Assembly (NCBI GenBank): GCA_031258995.1
Contig: JAIRMB010000052.1
Coordinates: forward strand, 1-6,100
Source: Puniceicoccales bacterium
Lineage (GTDB): Bacteria > Verrucomicrobiota > Verrucomicrobiia > Opitutales > JAIRLM01
DNA: 6,100 nt
Direction of reading: 5' to 3'
Shown: in pieces, positions 1 through 6,100 of the stretch
How the letters are laid out: each line of letters begins with the position of its first letter
How positions within the stretch are numbered: the first letter of the stretch is position 1
The notes under the pieces: model-generated
Databases searched by the model: none
Told to the model about the DNA's origin: nothing
What the model saw: the letters and a program-made list of their open reading frames with translations, nothing else
Translations under genes and position numbers: made by a program

Positions 1-1259
1 TGACTGATGCAGTGAACTCGCTCTCCGACGGCCGCGGCTTTGGCAGCCAACTCCTGCTTTTTTCCTTGCCGCTCCGCCTCCGTGCCCTCGCCGGACCGGT
101 CGATTTCGGCGCAGAGGAGTGCCAGGTCCGGAAGTACGAAGGCATCCGGATCCTCTGGAAAGAGGGTTTTCCTCCCCAGCTCCGTCAAGTCGGCGCTGTT
201 TTGCCGCTCCTCGATGGTGAAATAGAGGGTCTCCTTCAGGAGAAAGCGCTCGTCCCGGCGCATGTCGCTGGCCATCTCCCCCTCCACGCGCTCCAATCGT
301 CTACTAATCGCCCCAGATTCCAGCATTTTGCACAATTGGCGGTGCTTGGGCATGCCCAAGCGGACTGTGAAGAGCTTCCGATAGCCCTCTTCGTCGCTAG
401 GATTTTTTTCCAGCAGCTCGCGAGCTTCCTCCACAAGTCGGTTACAGAGCTGCAGCTGCAGGTTCGTTAGTCGTTCCACGGGACTTCGTAATTCGCCGTA
501 GGGGGCAATCCGCTCCTCCACGGCCGGGCCGGAAATGATCAGCGGCGTGCGGGCTTCGTCGATGAGCACCGAATCTACCTCGTCCACGATACAATAGTAG
601 TGGTCCCGCTGCACCTGATCTTCCAAAGAATGGGCCAGACCCCGGTCCCGCAGGTAGTCGAAGCCCAACTCGGAGGCGGTGCCATAGGTTATGTCGCAGC
701 CGTAGGCCAATTCCCGCTCCATCGGCTCCATGCCGCTTTGAATGCAACCGACGGTCAGCCCCAAAAAATTGTACAGTAGCCCCATCCACTCCGAATCGCG
801 CCGCGCCAGGTAGTCGTTGACGGTCACCAATTGGCAATTGCGACCGGTGAGCGCGTTAAGGTAGAGGGGCATGGTGGCCACGAAGGTCTTCCCTTCTCCG
901 GTGGCCATTTCAGCGATCTTTTTGGAATGAAGTGCGATGGCTCCGATAAGCTGCACGTCGTAGGGCACCAGCTGCCACTCCATTTCCTCGCCGCAAACCG
1001 TGAACTTTGTCCCACACAGACATCTAGCCGCACTTTTTACCGCCGCGAATGCTTCCGGCAGGATGGCATCCAGAGACTCCCCGGCCCTCACACGATTTTT
1101 GAATTCCTCCGTCTTGGCGCGCAACTCCCCACCGCCGAGCGTACTCCATCGCTGCTCCAGCTCATTAATGCGCCGCACGGTGGGCTCGCACTTTTTGACA
1201 AATTTTCGGTAATGCCTCCCGGCCAATCGACCCCACAACTTTCCAATTCCAAGAACCAT
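1..1259 (-). CDS. secA: SecA preprotein translocase ATPase, N-terminal part (runs off the left edge)
   Basis: SecA is the cytoplasmic ATPase that binds preproteins and drives them through the SecYEG channel. The 419 visible codons cover the first nucleotide-binding domain and the beginning of the preprotein cross-linking domain. Seen directly: L-P-E-A-F-A-A-V-K at residues 67-75, V-P-Y-D-V-Q at 98-103, Walker A motif M-A-T-G-E-G-K-T at 118-125 (885-908), V-T-V-N-D-Y-L-A-R-R-D at 145-155, Y-G-T-A-S-E-L-G-F-D-Y-L-R-D at 192-205, and the DEAD-type Walker B D-E-V-D at 226-229 followed by D-E-A-R-T-P-L-I-I-S-G. Residues about 255-340 are extra helical sequence compared with E. coli SecA, as in the long SecA of Bacteroidota and PVC bacteria; the fragment ends at E-R-V-H-C-I-S. 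The ATG at 1259 follows a partial Shine-Dalgarno AGGTG by 3 nt. A GTG two codons upstream (1265) is the only alternative, because an in-frame TAG lies just beyond it. The C-terminal half (second nucleotide-binding domain, scaffold) is outside the window. Confidence 0.97.
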   Translation of the reverse strand, partial: MVLGIGKLWGRLAGRHYRKFVKKCEPTVRRINELEQRWSTLGGGELRAKTEEFKNRVRAGESLDAILPEAFAAVKSAARCLCGTKFTVCGEEMEWQLVPYDVQLIGAIALHSKKIAEMATGEGKTFVATMPLYLNALTGRNCQLVTVNDYLARRDSEWMGLLYNFLGLTVGCIQSGMEPMERELAYGCDITYGTASELGFDYLRDRGLAHSLEDQVQRDHYYCIVDEVDSVLIDEARTPLIISGPAVEERIAPYGELRSPVERLTNLQLQLCNRLVEEARELLEKNPSDEEGYRKLFTVRLGMPKHRQLCKMLESGAISRRLERVEGEMASDMRRDERFLLKETLYFTIEERQNSADLTELGRKTLFPEDPDAFVLPDLALLCAEIDRSGEGTEAERQGKKQELAAKAAAVGERVHCIS

Positions 1260-1260
1260 C

Positions 1261-1295
1261 GGCACCTGGTGCCACTGCTAGGTCCCCCATGGACC
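1261..1295 (-). promoter_or_regulatory. secA leader: two short hairpins, one enclosing the ribosome-binding site
   Basis: Two inverted repeats lie directly before the secA start, read on the minus strand. The first (1281-1295) is GGTCC-ATGGG-GGACC, a 5-bp stem with a 5-nt loop. The second (1261-1273) is GGCAC-CAG-GTGCC, a perfect 13-nt palindrome that ends one base before the ATG. The only Shine-Dalgarno-like string, AGGTG, which fits the 3' end of 16S rRNA, is inside the second palindrome. Folding would therefore hide the ribosome-binding site. The pairing is seen in the sequence; a role in translational control of secA is inference. The stems are short, and in G+C-rich DNA they could be chance. 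Confidence 0.35.
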
Positions 1296-1383
1296 CCGTC
1301 AACCGTTTTTGGGCTCCTACGGCCGGCGGAATTGAAACGCCCCTCCTTCCGTCTTCGCTCAGTAAGATTTCTCGTAAGAACAT

Positions 1384-3048
1384 TTAAATACCTTCTGCCG
1401 TGCGTTTTGCCAGTAGATACTGGTCGCGAAAGTGACCGGCGATCCTGCGCTGCACTTCCAGAGCAGCAGCCGGACGGGTGGGCTGCAGAACGGCAGCAAA
1501 AACGTCGTTAATCTCGTCGTAGGCAAAGCCGGAAAAATCTTCCAAAATACGGAGCGCCCGCTCCGCATCATCGGAGCGGCCCTCGGTTCGCGCGGATAAG
1601 ATGGCTGCCCAGGCCTCCACCAGTTCCCGGTGGGGCACCATGAAAGCGAATTTTATCATCCACTTGAGGGTGCTGTAGACGGAAGCCGTGTACTCCGGCC
1701 GGTAGGTGAGAGCAGATCGCTCGAGCACTTGAATTTGATCATCAGTCCCAGTAGTGCGGTAAGGTGCGTACGCTTTGTCGTAGACCTTTCGATTGACGGC
1801 AGGGCGAAAGAGTTCGTTGCGGATCGGACCGCCCGGCGTTCCCACCCGAAAGACGATGATCTTTTGCCCTTCTTCTCCTAATATGTACTCCAGGAACAAT
1901 TTTGCCACTTCGCGATTGGGAGCTCCCCGCAGCACTGCTATGGGGTCCGGACTGACGACGGTGCCGTTGGGAGGGGAAAAAAAGTGGAGTCTGTCCCAGC
2001 CGCAGCGGCTCCTGTCAAAGGCAGCCTGAGCCTCGCCCAAAAAGTCTACGATGATGCCGACGGCGCTATTGCCGCTGGCCACATCCAGGATCATCTTCGT
2101 GGGCGCATCGGCGAAGTAGCGGGTATTTGCAGCGATGAGCTGCAGAGTGCGCAGACCCCGTAGCCAGCCCTCCCCAACGATTTGCATTTTTCGTTCCTTT
2201 TCGCTCGAGAAGCGCTGACCGCTGCCGGCCAATTCCCTTTCGCGAAACAGCATCTGCTGCTGGATAATCGTTTCATAGGCCTTGAGTAGGGCGCTACTTT
2301 TTGTCGGATCGGCCAGGGCGACGGACCCGAAAAGGCGCGGATCCGTCAGCTGGGCCCACTGGCCCACGTCCTTATCTTCCAGTCCCCTGGCGGCTAGGAC
2401 GGCCCGATTGCAGAGAATGCCCAAGGTGGACAGGCACTGGCCGAACCAGCGGCCCTCGCCGTCCCAGAGCGGCTCGTCGCCCACTCGAGGCGGAATGCAA
2501 CTCTCGCAGAAAAGTTCCGGGTGCTCGCGGAGGAAACCGCAGTCGACGATAGTGCCCCGATCCGCCTGAATGACGAATTCGGACACGCCACCGCCGAAAA
2601 AGATATCAATGCCGGAGCCGATGTCCGAGCCGTAAAAAGCTTTGCAGACCTCCCGCTGGACGGGGTCAGTCCATCGGCTGCTATCGGCGGTCCGCCGTAC
2701 GAAGGCACCTTGCACAGCCCCATTCCAAGGCTGGCCCAACTCTTTCTCCCAATAGAGACGAAAAGCGTTACCGTAGACACTGTCCAAGTAGCGGACGATC
2801 TCCGACACACCACCCAGGTAGCGCCAATCCACGAAGACGGTCCGGCCCGTCTGTTCCTTGTACCATTTTTGAAATCCTTGGCCTAGTTCGAAACGCAGAT
2901 TCTCGTTGTGCCCAGTAAGGATGACCACCGTGTCATCCGTCGCGGCGTTGATGGCCCGCCCACGCTCACGGACTAAGAAAGGCAAAGCGACAATGGCGGC
3001 GAGGGTGCCCGCGAGGAAAAATTTCTTAGTCGCGGCGAGGCTTGCCAT
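1384..3048 (-). CDS. ABC-type extracellular solute-binding protein (family 1-like), membrane-anchored or secreted
   Basis: This is probably the substrate-capturing part of an ABC importer, acting outside the inner membrane. Residues 1-26 are an export signal or anchor: K8-K9 followed by a hydrophobic run (F-F-L-A-G-T-L-A-A-I-V-A-L-P-F-L-V). I-N-A at 33-35 could be a cleavage site, but this is not clear. The binding fold follows: V-V-I-L-T-G-H-N-E at 41-49, F-Q-K-W-Y-K-E-Q-T-G-R-T at 59-70, D-I-F-F-G-G-G at 148-154, L-T-D-P-R-L-F-G-S-V-A-L-A-D-P-T at 234-249, G-N-S-A-V-G-I-I-V-D-F at 326-336, and A-P-N-R-E-V-A-K-L-F-L-E-Y-I-L with E-G-Q at 376-395. These match ferric-iron and related family 1 binding proteins. 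The paired iron-binding tyrosines of FbpA are not evident near V-D-F-L, so the substrate is open. At 554 residues it exceeds the usual 320-360, mainly through about 120 residues after position 435. The ATG at 3048 is the only standard start before an in-frame TAA, and its Shine-Dalgarno is poor. No permease or ATPase gene lies beside it here. Confidence 0.85.
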   Translation of the reverse strand: MASLAATKKFFLAGTLAAIVALPFLVRERGRAINAATDDTVVILTGHNENLRFELGQGFQKWYKEQTGRTVFVDWRYLGGVSEIVRYLDSVYGNAFRLYWEKELGQPWNGAVQGAFVRRTADSSRWTDPVQREVCKAFYGSDIGSGIDIFFGGGVSEFVIQADRGTIVDCGFLREHPELFCESCIPPRVGDEPLWDGEGRWFGQCLSTLGILCNRAVLAARGLEDKDVGQWAQLTDPRLFGSVALADPTKSSALLKAYETIIQQQMLFRERELAGSGQRFSSEKERKMQIVGEGWLRGLRTLQLIAANTRYFADAPTKMILDVASGNSAVGIIVDFLGEAQAAFDRSRCGWDRLHFFSPPNGTVVSPDPIAVLRGAPNREVAKLFLEYILGEEGQKIIVFRVGTPGGPIRNELFRPAVNRKVYDKAYAPYRTTGTDDQIQVLERSALTYRPEYTASVYSTLKWMIKFAFMVPHRELVEAWAAILSARTEGRSDDAERALRILEDFSGFAYDEINDVFAAVLQPTRPAAALEVQRRIAGHFRDQYLLAKRTAEGI

Positions 3049-3103
3049 GGCTGTAGCTACGCAAATCGCAAAATTCCTCGCAAGTTTTTCCTCTCCCGCG
3101 CGA

Positions 3104-3127
3104 GCCGTTGGACGAACGGCAGCCGTT
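3104..3127 (-). promoter_or_regulatory. Small hairpin cluster in the leader of the solute-binding protein gene
   Basis: On the minus strand three arms follow one another: AACGGC, T, GCCGTT, CGTCC, AACGGC. The middle arm pairs perfectly with the third (6-bp stem, 5-nt loop). It can also pair partly with the first, giving two mutually exclusive structures. The cluster is 56-79 nt before the ATG at 3048 and about 85-108 nt after the stop of the upstream gene. No T-run follows, so it is not an intrinsic terminator. In the rest of 3049-3211 I find no convincing promoter hexamer pair. A regulatory role is unproven. Confidence 0.2.
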
Positions 3128-3211
3128 TAGGTGCAAGTTCTTTTAAACGTCTCAACAGCCCTTTTATGTTGGCTACAGTTACTTGAAACGGCCAGAGCGA
3201 TCGTCCGCCCT

Positions 3212-4648
3212 TCACGGCTCGATGACGATTTGCCCTGCGTTCAGAGCGATCTGAAGTTGTACGATGGATTCTATCGCCGATGCGACGTAGCCGAATCTTA
3301 GGCCTCCCGATCCAGGAACTGTGACCCGCACGCCAAAAACGCCGGGCGTCTGTAGCGAAAACAGGATGTATAGCAAAATGTTCACAAAATCCTGCTTATT
3401 ATTGTAAGGGATAAATAAGTAGCTGAACGCCTTTGATGCGTTTTTCGCTATTCGATAAAGTCCAATTTTATTTTGGATCAGGGGGCCGATTGGATCGGAC
3501 TGGAAACAGTGGGAAGTGAGATCATACATTAGCGCGAGGGATTGAGCTAACATTCCATTCAATCCAACTCCGGTGCAAACTATTTGTTCCCCACCAATTC
3601 CCTGCTGCATACACGAGAGCTGTACATACTTTAGGCCTACTTCGAGTCCCTGTAGGCACGCAGGATCAACCATTCCGGATATATTTGCCGCTCTAACTAT
3701 TGCACTATAATCTTTCCTGGGCAGATCGCAAAATCGAACAAGGAGCTCTGCTCTGCGCTTTACCCAGGGAGGAATTGCGCCGCATTCGTCTCCGTCGCCG
3801 CCGACCGTTGTGCCGCCGCGCAGCAGGCCCACCATCTTCCAATAGGTATCCTGATCTTCTTCTTGCTCTGCATTGAATGGCTTTTTTAATTCGTCTGGGA
3901 TTTCTTCACCGTTGCCGTGACCGATTCCCGGAGCGAAGAACACCTTCCCGGTTTGTGCGTCTTTCTTGATGAGAAAAAAAACACCGGTCGAAGGATTTTG
4001 AAGGGAGCACGTGCCATCGCTATACGAGTTTACGAGAATGAAGCCGTTCGACTGAAGCATGGCCCAGCTGGTCTGCGAAAAAAATTGTCGAACGGCCTTA
4101 AAGGCATTTTGATCGGTGACGAAATTTGGCCGTTCAGCGACCCTATCGCACAGCTCCGCCGCCGTTCGAAGTACTTCCAGCTGTTCCGTTGTCGGCGGTC
4201 CACCGAATGCGGGCGGAATTTCCCGCATTTCTCTTGCAAAGAGGCAATACCCACTAGTTCTGAAAAGTTCGACTTCGTTGGCGGCAGAGTAAAGGAGATG
4301 TGCCAAGCGACGGAAGATCGGTGCCGGAGTGAAGGTTGCCGCTCCACCAGGCGCGGCTAATAGTAAGGCATAGGAAATCCAGCTGGCAATGCGGGCGGTG
4401 GTTGGGTTGCCTGCTCGGCAGCAGAGTAGCAAATTAGCTACCCAATCTTGGTTAGCGACATTCAATAAGAAATCTAAATTGTGTCGTCCATCGGAAACGT
4501 ATTTAGATGTCCCGAACAGATTGAATGGCGTAATCAACTGGCGTAGAAAGTCACGTGCGTCTGTGCCGTCGGCAATGGCAGCAGCGTAGCGAAGGATGGC
4601 TTCTGGGTTGACTTGCTGTACCCCACCTGTCTGACAGTCAAAAGACAC
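3212..4648 (-). CDS. Unrecognised 478-residue cysteine-rich protein, likely accessory
   Basis: I do not recognise this protein or any domain in it. The frame is open for 478 codons and ends in TGA. The start is GTG: an in-frame TAA lies just upstream, and the next Met is residue 141. No signal peptide is visible. Twelve cysteines are present (5, 76, 77, 135, 167, 214, 289, 307, 331, 346, 358, 381). Hydrophobic stretches at about 87-99 (I-A-S-W-I-S-Y-A-L-L-L-A-A) and 421-432 (F-V-N-I-L-L-Y-I-L-F-S-L) are short and may be buried helices rather than membrane spans. The middle (about 240-290) is acidic and glycine-rich and looks like a loop or linker. The last 40 residues look like beta strands. 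The row 3421-3480 is 37% G+C by hand count, against 62% at 661-720 in secA and 70% at 5221-5280 in ligA. Lower G+C, its own strong promoter and a position between housekeeping genes suggest acquired or fast-evolving DNA. The intact frame argues that it is expressed and under selection. Confidence 0.8.
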   Translation of the reverse strand: MSFDCQTGGVQQVNPEAILRYAAAIADGTDARDFLRQLITPFNLFGTSKYVSDGRHNLDFLLNVANQDWVANLLLCCRAGNPTTARIASWISYALLLAAPGGAATFTPAPIFRRLAHLLYSAANEVELFRTSGYCLFAREMREIPPAFGGPPTTEQLEVLRTAAELCDRVAERPNFVTDQNAFKAVRQFFSQTSWAMLQSNGFILVNSYSDGTCSLQNPSTGVFFLIKKDAQTGKVFFAPGIGHGNGEEIPDELKKPFNAEQEEDQDTYWKMVGLLRGGTTVGGDGDECGAIPPWVKRRAELLVRFCDLPRKDYSAIVRAANISGMVDPACLQGLEVGLKYVQLSCMQQGIGGEQIVCTGVGLNGMLAQSLALMYDLTSHCFQSDPIGPLIQNKIGLYRIAKNASKAFSYLFIPYNNKQDFVNILLYILFSLQTPGVFGVRVTVPGSGGLRFGYVASAIESIVQLQIALNAGQIVIEP

Positions 4649-4653
4649 AGCGC

Positions 4654-4659
4654 ATTATA
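4654..4659 (-). promoter_or_regulatory. Consensus -10 element (TATAAT) giving a near-leaderless transcript
   Basis: On the minus strand TATATAAT contains a perfect -10 hexamer at 4659-4654, followed by GCGCT and then the GTG start codon at 4648. Transcription normally begins about 7 nt after the hexamer, which places +1 at or within the first codon. No Shine-Dalgarno can exist upstream on such a message. No good -35 lies 16-18 nt before it; that stretch contains the TTTCGCT repeats, so an activator or an alternative sigma factor may be involved (inference). Confidence 0.6.
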
Positions 4660-4670
4660 TATACTTTTTT

Positions 4671-4687
4671 AGCGAAAGAAAGCGAAA
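4671..4687 (-). repeat. Two TTTCGCT direct repeats, 10 bp apart, in the -35 region
   Basis: TTTCGCT occurs at 4681-4687 and again at 4671-4677 on the minus strand, a period of exactly 10 bp, or one helical turn. An inverted copy of the core (GCGAAA on the minus strand) lies at 4697-4702. The pair sits 12-28 bp upstream of the TATAAT hexamer, where a regulator touching RNA polymerase would bind. The repeat is seen directly; operator function is inference. Confidence 0.35.
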
Positions 4688-4702
4688 ATTTTAAAATTTC
4701 GC
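4671..4702 (-). terminator. Possible intrinsic terminator of ligA
   Basis: About 50 nt after the ligA stop, the minus strand carries a near-perfect hairpin at 4682-4702. GCGAAA pairs with TTTCGC, then comes a T-T mismatch, then TTT with AAA around a single central base (so the inner pairs form the loop). A T-rich tail, TTTCTTTCG, follows. The shape fits a weak rho-independent terminator, but the stem is AT-rich and the tail is interrupted by C. The same bases overlap the presumed control region of the next gene, so the element may serve both roles or only one. Confidence 0.35.
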
Positions 4703-4752
4703 CGTTTCCAGCATAGAATGGGCGCGATAGGTGCCATGTCCTTTTGCGCGAT

Positions 4753-6100
4753 TTAGTTCGCGCCGTTTAACAAATCCGCGATTTCGTTTTCCGTAACGGA
4801 CGAAATTCCTAGCCGGTCCGCTTCAGCGGCTTTCGATCCTGGCGCAGAACCAACTAGCAGCAAGTCCACCTGCCTGGAAAGGGCCGACCGGACGGAGCCG
4901 CCCAGCGCCTCAATGCGCCGCTTGAGTTCCTCGCGACCAAGGGTGGAAAAGGTCCCCGTGATGGCGAAGACCTTACCGGCTAGCGGTCCGGGCGGAGCCG
5001 CGGCCGTTTCTTCCATTCGCACGCCCAGCGCCCCCAGCTCGGCCACGAGTCGCTGATTACGAGCGTCTTGAAAAAATTTCTGCACGCTTGCCGCCACAAT
5101 TTCGCCAATGCCTTCGCAGTTCCACAGTTCTTTCCCGTCGCAGGCCATCAATCTTTCCAGCGAAGGCCAGCGAAGCGCCAGCGCCTTCGCCGTTTCCGCG
5201 CCCACGTGAGGAATGCCGAGGCCGTGGAGCAGCCGCCAGAGGGGCCGGTCTTTTGCCCCTTCAATGCCCTCCAGGAGGCGTCGAGCCGACCGTTCGCCGG
5301 TCCGCGGGAGAGCGAGGAGCGATTCCACTCGTAGGCGAAAAATATCGGTAAAGCTCCGCACCAGACCAGCTTCTATGAGCTGCCCAACGCGCTGGGGCCC
5401 CAGAGAACCGATGTCCATGGCCGACTTCGAGGCGAAGTGCACCAGCCGCCGGGCGATCTGCGGTGGGCAGTCGGGATTGAGGCAGCGGTAGGCCACTTCA
5501 CCGGCGATGCGGGACAGGCTCCCGCCGCAGGCGGGGCAGCGGTTCGGATAGCGGTAGGGCGTTGCTGCCGGAGGCCGTTTGGAAAGCACGGTGTCAACCA
5601 CGGCGGGAATAACTTCTCCCGCTCGCTCAAGAAGAACCGTATCGCCGATGCGCAGGTCCCGCCGGCCGATCTCGTCGGCGTTATGGAGCGTCGCGGAGCG
5701 GACGGTGACGCCGGCGAGCGGAATGGGCCTCAGCTCGGCCACGGGAGTCACCACGCCGCTTCGACCGACCTGCAACCGAATGCCTTCCAACACCGTTTCC
5801 GCCCGCTCGGGGGAAAATTTGTAGGCGATGGCCCAGCGGGGAGCCGCCGCCTGGCAGCCAAGCCGATCCCGCACCGGATGGCTGTCCGCTTTCACAACAA
5901 CTCCGTCCGTATCAAATAGATAGTTCTTCCGGAGGGCTTCGAATTCCAAAATCCGCCGCCATACCTCGTCGGCGCCCTGCCCCATGCGGAATTCGTTCGT
6001 CGGAAAACCCCATCGCCACAGCGCCTCCAACACCTGCCGATGGGAACCAAAAGCGGCGTCACCTTCGCCCATCTCGTAGGCGATAAAGCGCAGCCGCCTT
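4753..6100 (-). CDS. ligA: NAD+-dependent DNA ligase LigA, C-terminal two-thirds (5' end beyond the right edge)
   Basis: LigA seals nicks in duplex DNA using NAD+, during replication and repair. The visible 448 codons start inside the nucleotidyltransferase domain, so the catalytic Lys motif (K-x-D-G) and the N-terminal Ia domain are not in view. Seen in order: L-R-F-I-A-Y at the edge, nucleotidyltransferase motif D-G-V-V-V-K at 5890-5907, A-Y-K-F at 5815-5826, the OB-fold segment with Q-V-G-R-S-G-V-V-T-P-V-A and A-T-L-H-N-A-D-E-I, and a four-Cys zinc finger (codons at 5536, 5527, 5482 and 5467). Helix-hairpin-helix repeats follow at about 5020-5430, including G-L-G-I-P-H-V-G-A-E-T-A. A BRCT domain lies at about 4760-4990 (G-K-V-F-A-I-T-G-T-F, L-G-G-S-V). 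All expected C-terminal domains are present and intact. The whole protein would be near the usual 670 residues. Stop codon is TAA. It is followed by 104 bp of AT-rich intergenic DNA holding a hairpin and the next gene's promoter. Confidence 0.97.
   Translation of the reverse strand, partial: RRLRFIAYEMGEGDAAFGSHRQVLEALWRWGFPTNEFRMGQGADEVWRRILEFEALRKNYLFDTDGVVVKADSHPVRDRLGCQAAAPRWAIAYKFSPERAETVLEGIRLQVGRSGVVTPVAELRPIPLAGVTVRSATLHNADEIGRRDLRIGDTVLLERAGEVIPAVVDTVLSKRPPAATPYRYPNRCPACGGSLSRIAGEVAYRCLNPDCPPQIARRLVHFASKSAMDIGSLGPQRVGQLIEAGLVRSFTDIFRLRVESLLALPRTGERSARRLLEGIEGAKDRPLWRLLHGLGIPHVGAETAKALALRWPSLERLMACDGKELWNCEGIGEIVAASVQKFFQDARNQRLVAELGALGVRMEETAAAPPGPLAGKVFAITGTFSTLGREELKRRIEALGGSVRSALSRQVDLLLVGSAPGSKAAEADRLGISSVTENEIADLLNGAN

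Noticed and set aside
12..470. 152-codon plus-strand open frame
   Set aside because: It lies entirely opposite the secA insertion region, and its peptide shows no family features.
442..837. 131-codon minus-strand frame inside secA
   Set aside because: It is an alternative frame of the same strand; the SecA frame carries the conserved motifs.
1275..1302. Candidate secA promoter: TTGACG at 1302-1297 with TAGCAG 16 nt downstream (minus strand)
   Set aside because: The -35 is good but the -10 matches the consensus poorly, and the implied start would cut through the leader palindrome.
1371..1383. TTCT-TACG-AGAA mini-hairpin after the binding-protein stop, considered as a terminator
   Set aside because: The stem is only 4 bp, AT-rich and has no T-run after it.
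831..1511. 226-codon plus-strand open frame antisense to secA and the end of the binding-protein gene
   Set aside because: It is the shadow of conserved SecA codons in G+C-rich DNA; the peptide has no recognisable domain and its 5' part lies entirely opposite the Walker A region.
3130..3160. Possible promoter (TTGAGA ... CCTAAA, minus strand) before the binding-protein gene
   Set aside because: The -10 match is weak and the spacing had to be stretched; not better than chance.
3917..4360. 147-codon plus-strand frame opposite the unknown gene
   Set aside because: It begins at a GTG with no ribosome-binding site, and the peptide is basic and low in structure. The minus frame is far longer and has the promoter.
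5437..5919. 160-codon plus-strand frame opposite ligA
   Set aside because: It is antisense to the zinc finger and OB-fold codons of LigA and is explained as a shadow.

Overview
The window holds four protein-coding genes, all on the minus strand. In the direction of transcription they are the 3' two-thirds of ligA (NAD+-dependent DNA ligase, running off the right edge), an unrecognised 478-residue ORFan-like gene, a complete 554-residue ABC-type solute-binding protein, and the first 419 codons of secA (running off the left edge). Gaps between them are 104, 163 and 124 bp. I see no tRNA, rRNA, CRISPR array, insertion sequence or integrase.

The organism looks like a PVC-group bacterium, most likely Verrucomicrobiota. 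This is inferred from two things. SecA is the long form, with extra helical sequence between the first nucleotide-binding domain and the preprotein cross-linking domain, as I know it from Bacteroidota, Chlamydiota and Verrucomicrobiota. The solute-binding protein opens with a V-V-I-L-T-G-H-N-E / V-D-W-R / G-G-V-S-E-I-V-R-Y-L pattern that I associate with verrucomicrobial proteins. ligA, the binding-protein gene and secA are G+C-rich (about 60-70% in the rows I counted by hand).

Region by region: 4753-6100 is ligA, missing its N-terminal adenylation half. 4649-4752 is a compact, AT-rich junction with an imperfect hairpin, two TTTCGCT direct repeats exactly 10 bp apart, and a consensus TATAAT. 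The TATAAT lies 5 nt before the GTG that starts the next gene, so that message is probably leaderless or nearly so. 3212-4648 is a 478-residue, cysteine-rich protein of no family I recognise, with visibly lower G+C than its neighbours. It is the most novel item here. 3049-3211 is a leader or promoter region with a small hairpin cluster. 1384-3048 is the solute-binding protein, with no permease or ATPase gene in view. 1260-1383 is the secA leader, with two short hairpins, one of which encloses the likely ribosome-binding site. 1-1259 is secA.

The genes do not form an obvious pathway. ligA and secA are housekeeping genes. The unknown gene between them has its own promoter and different composition and is best read as an accessory insertion. 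All calls are by reading alone; no database search was possible.
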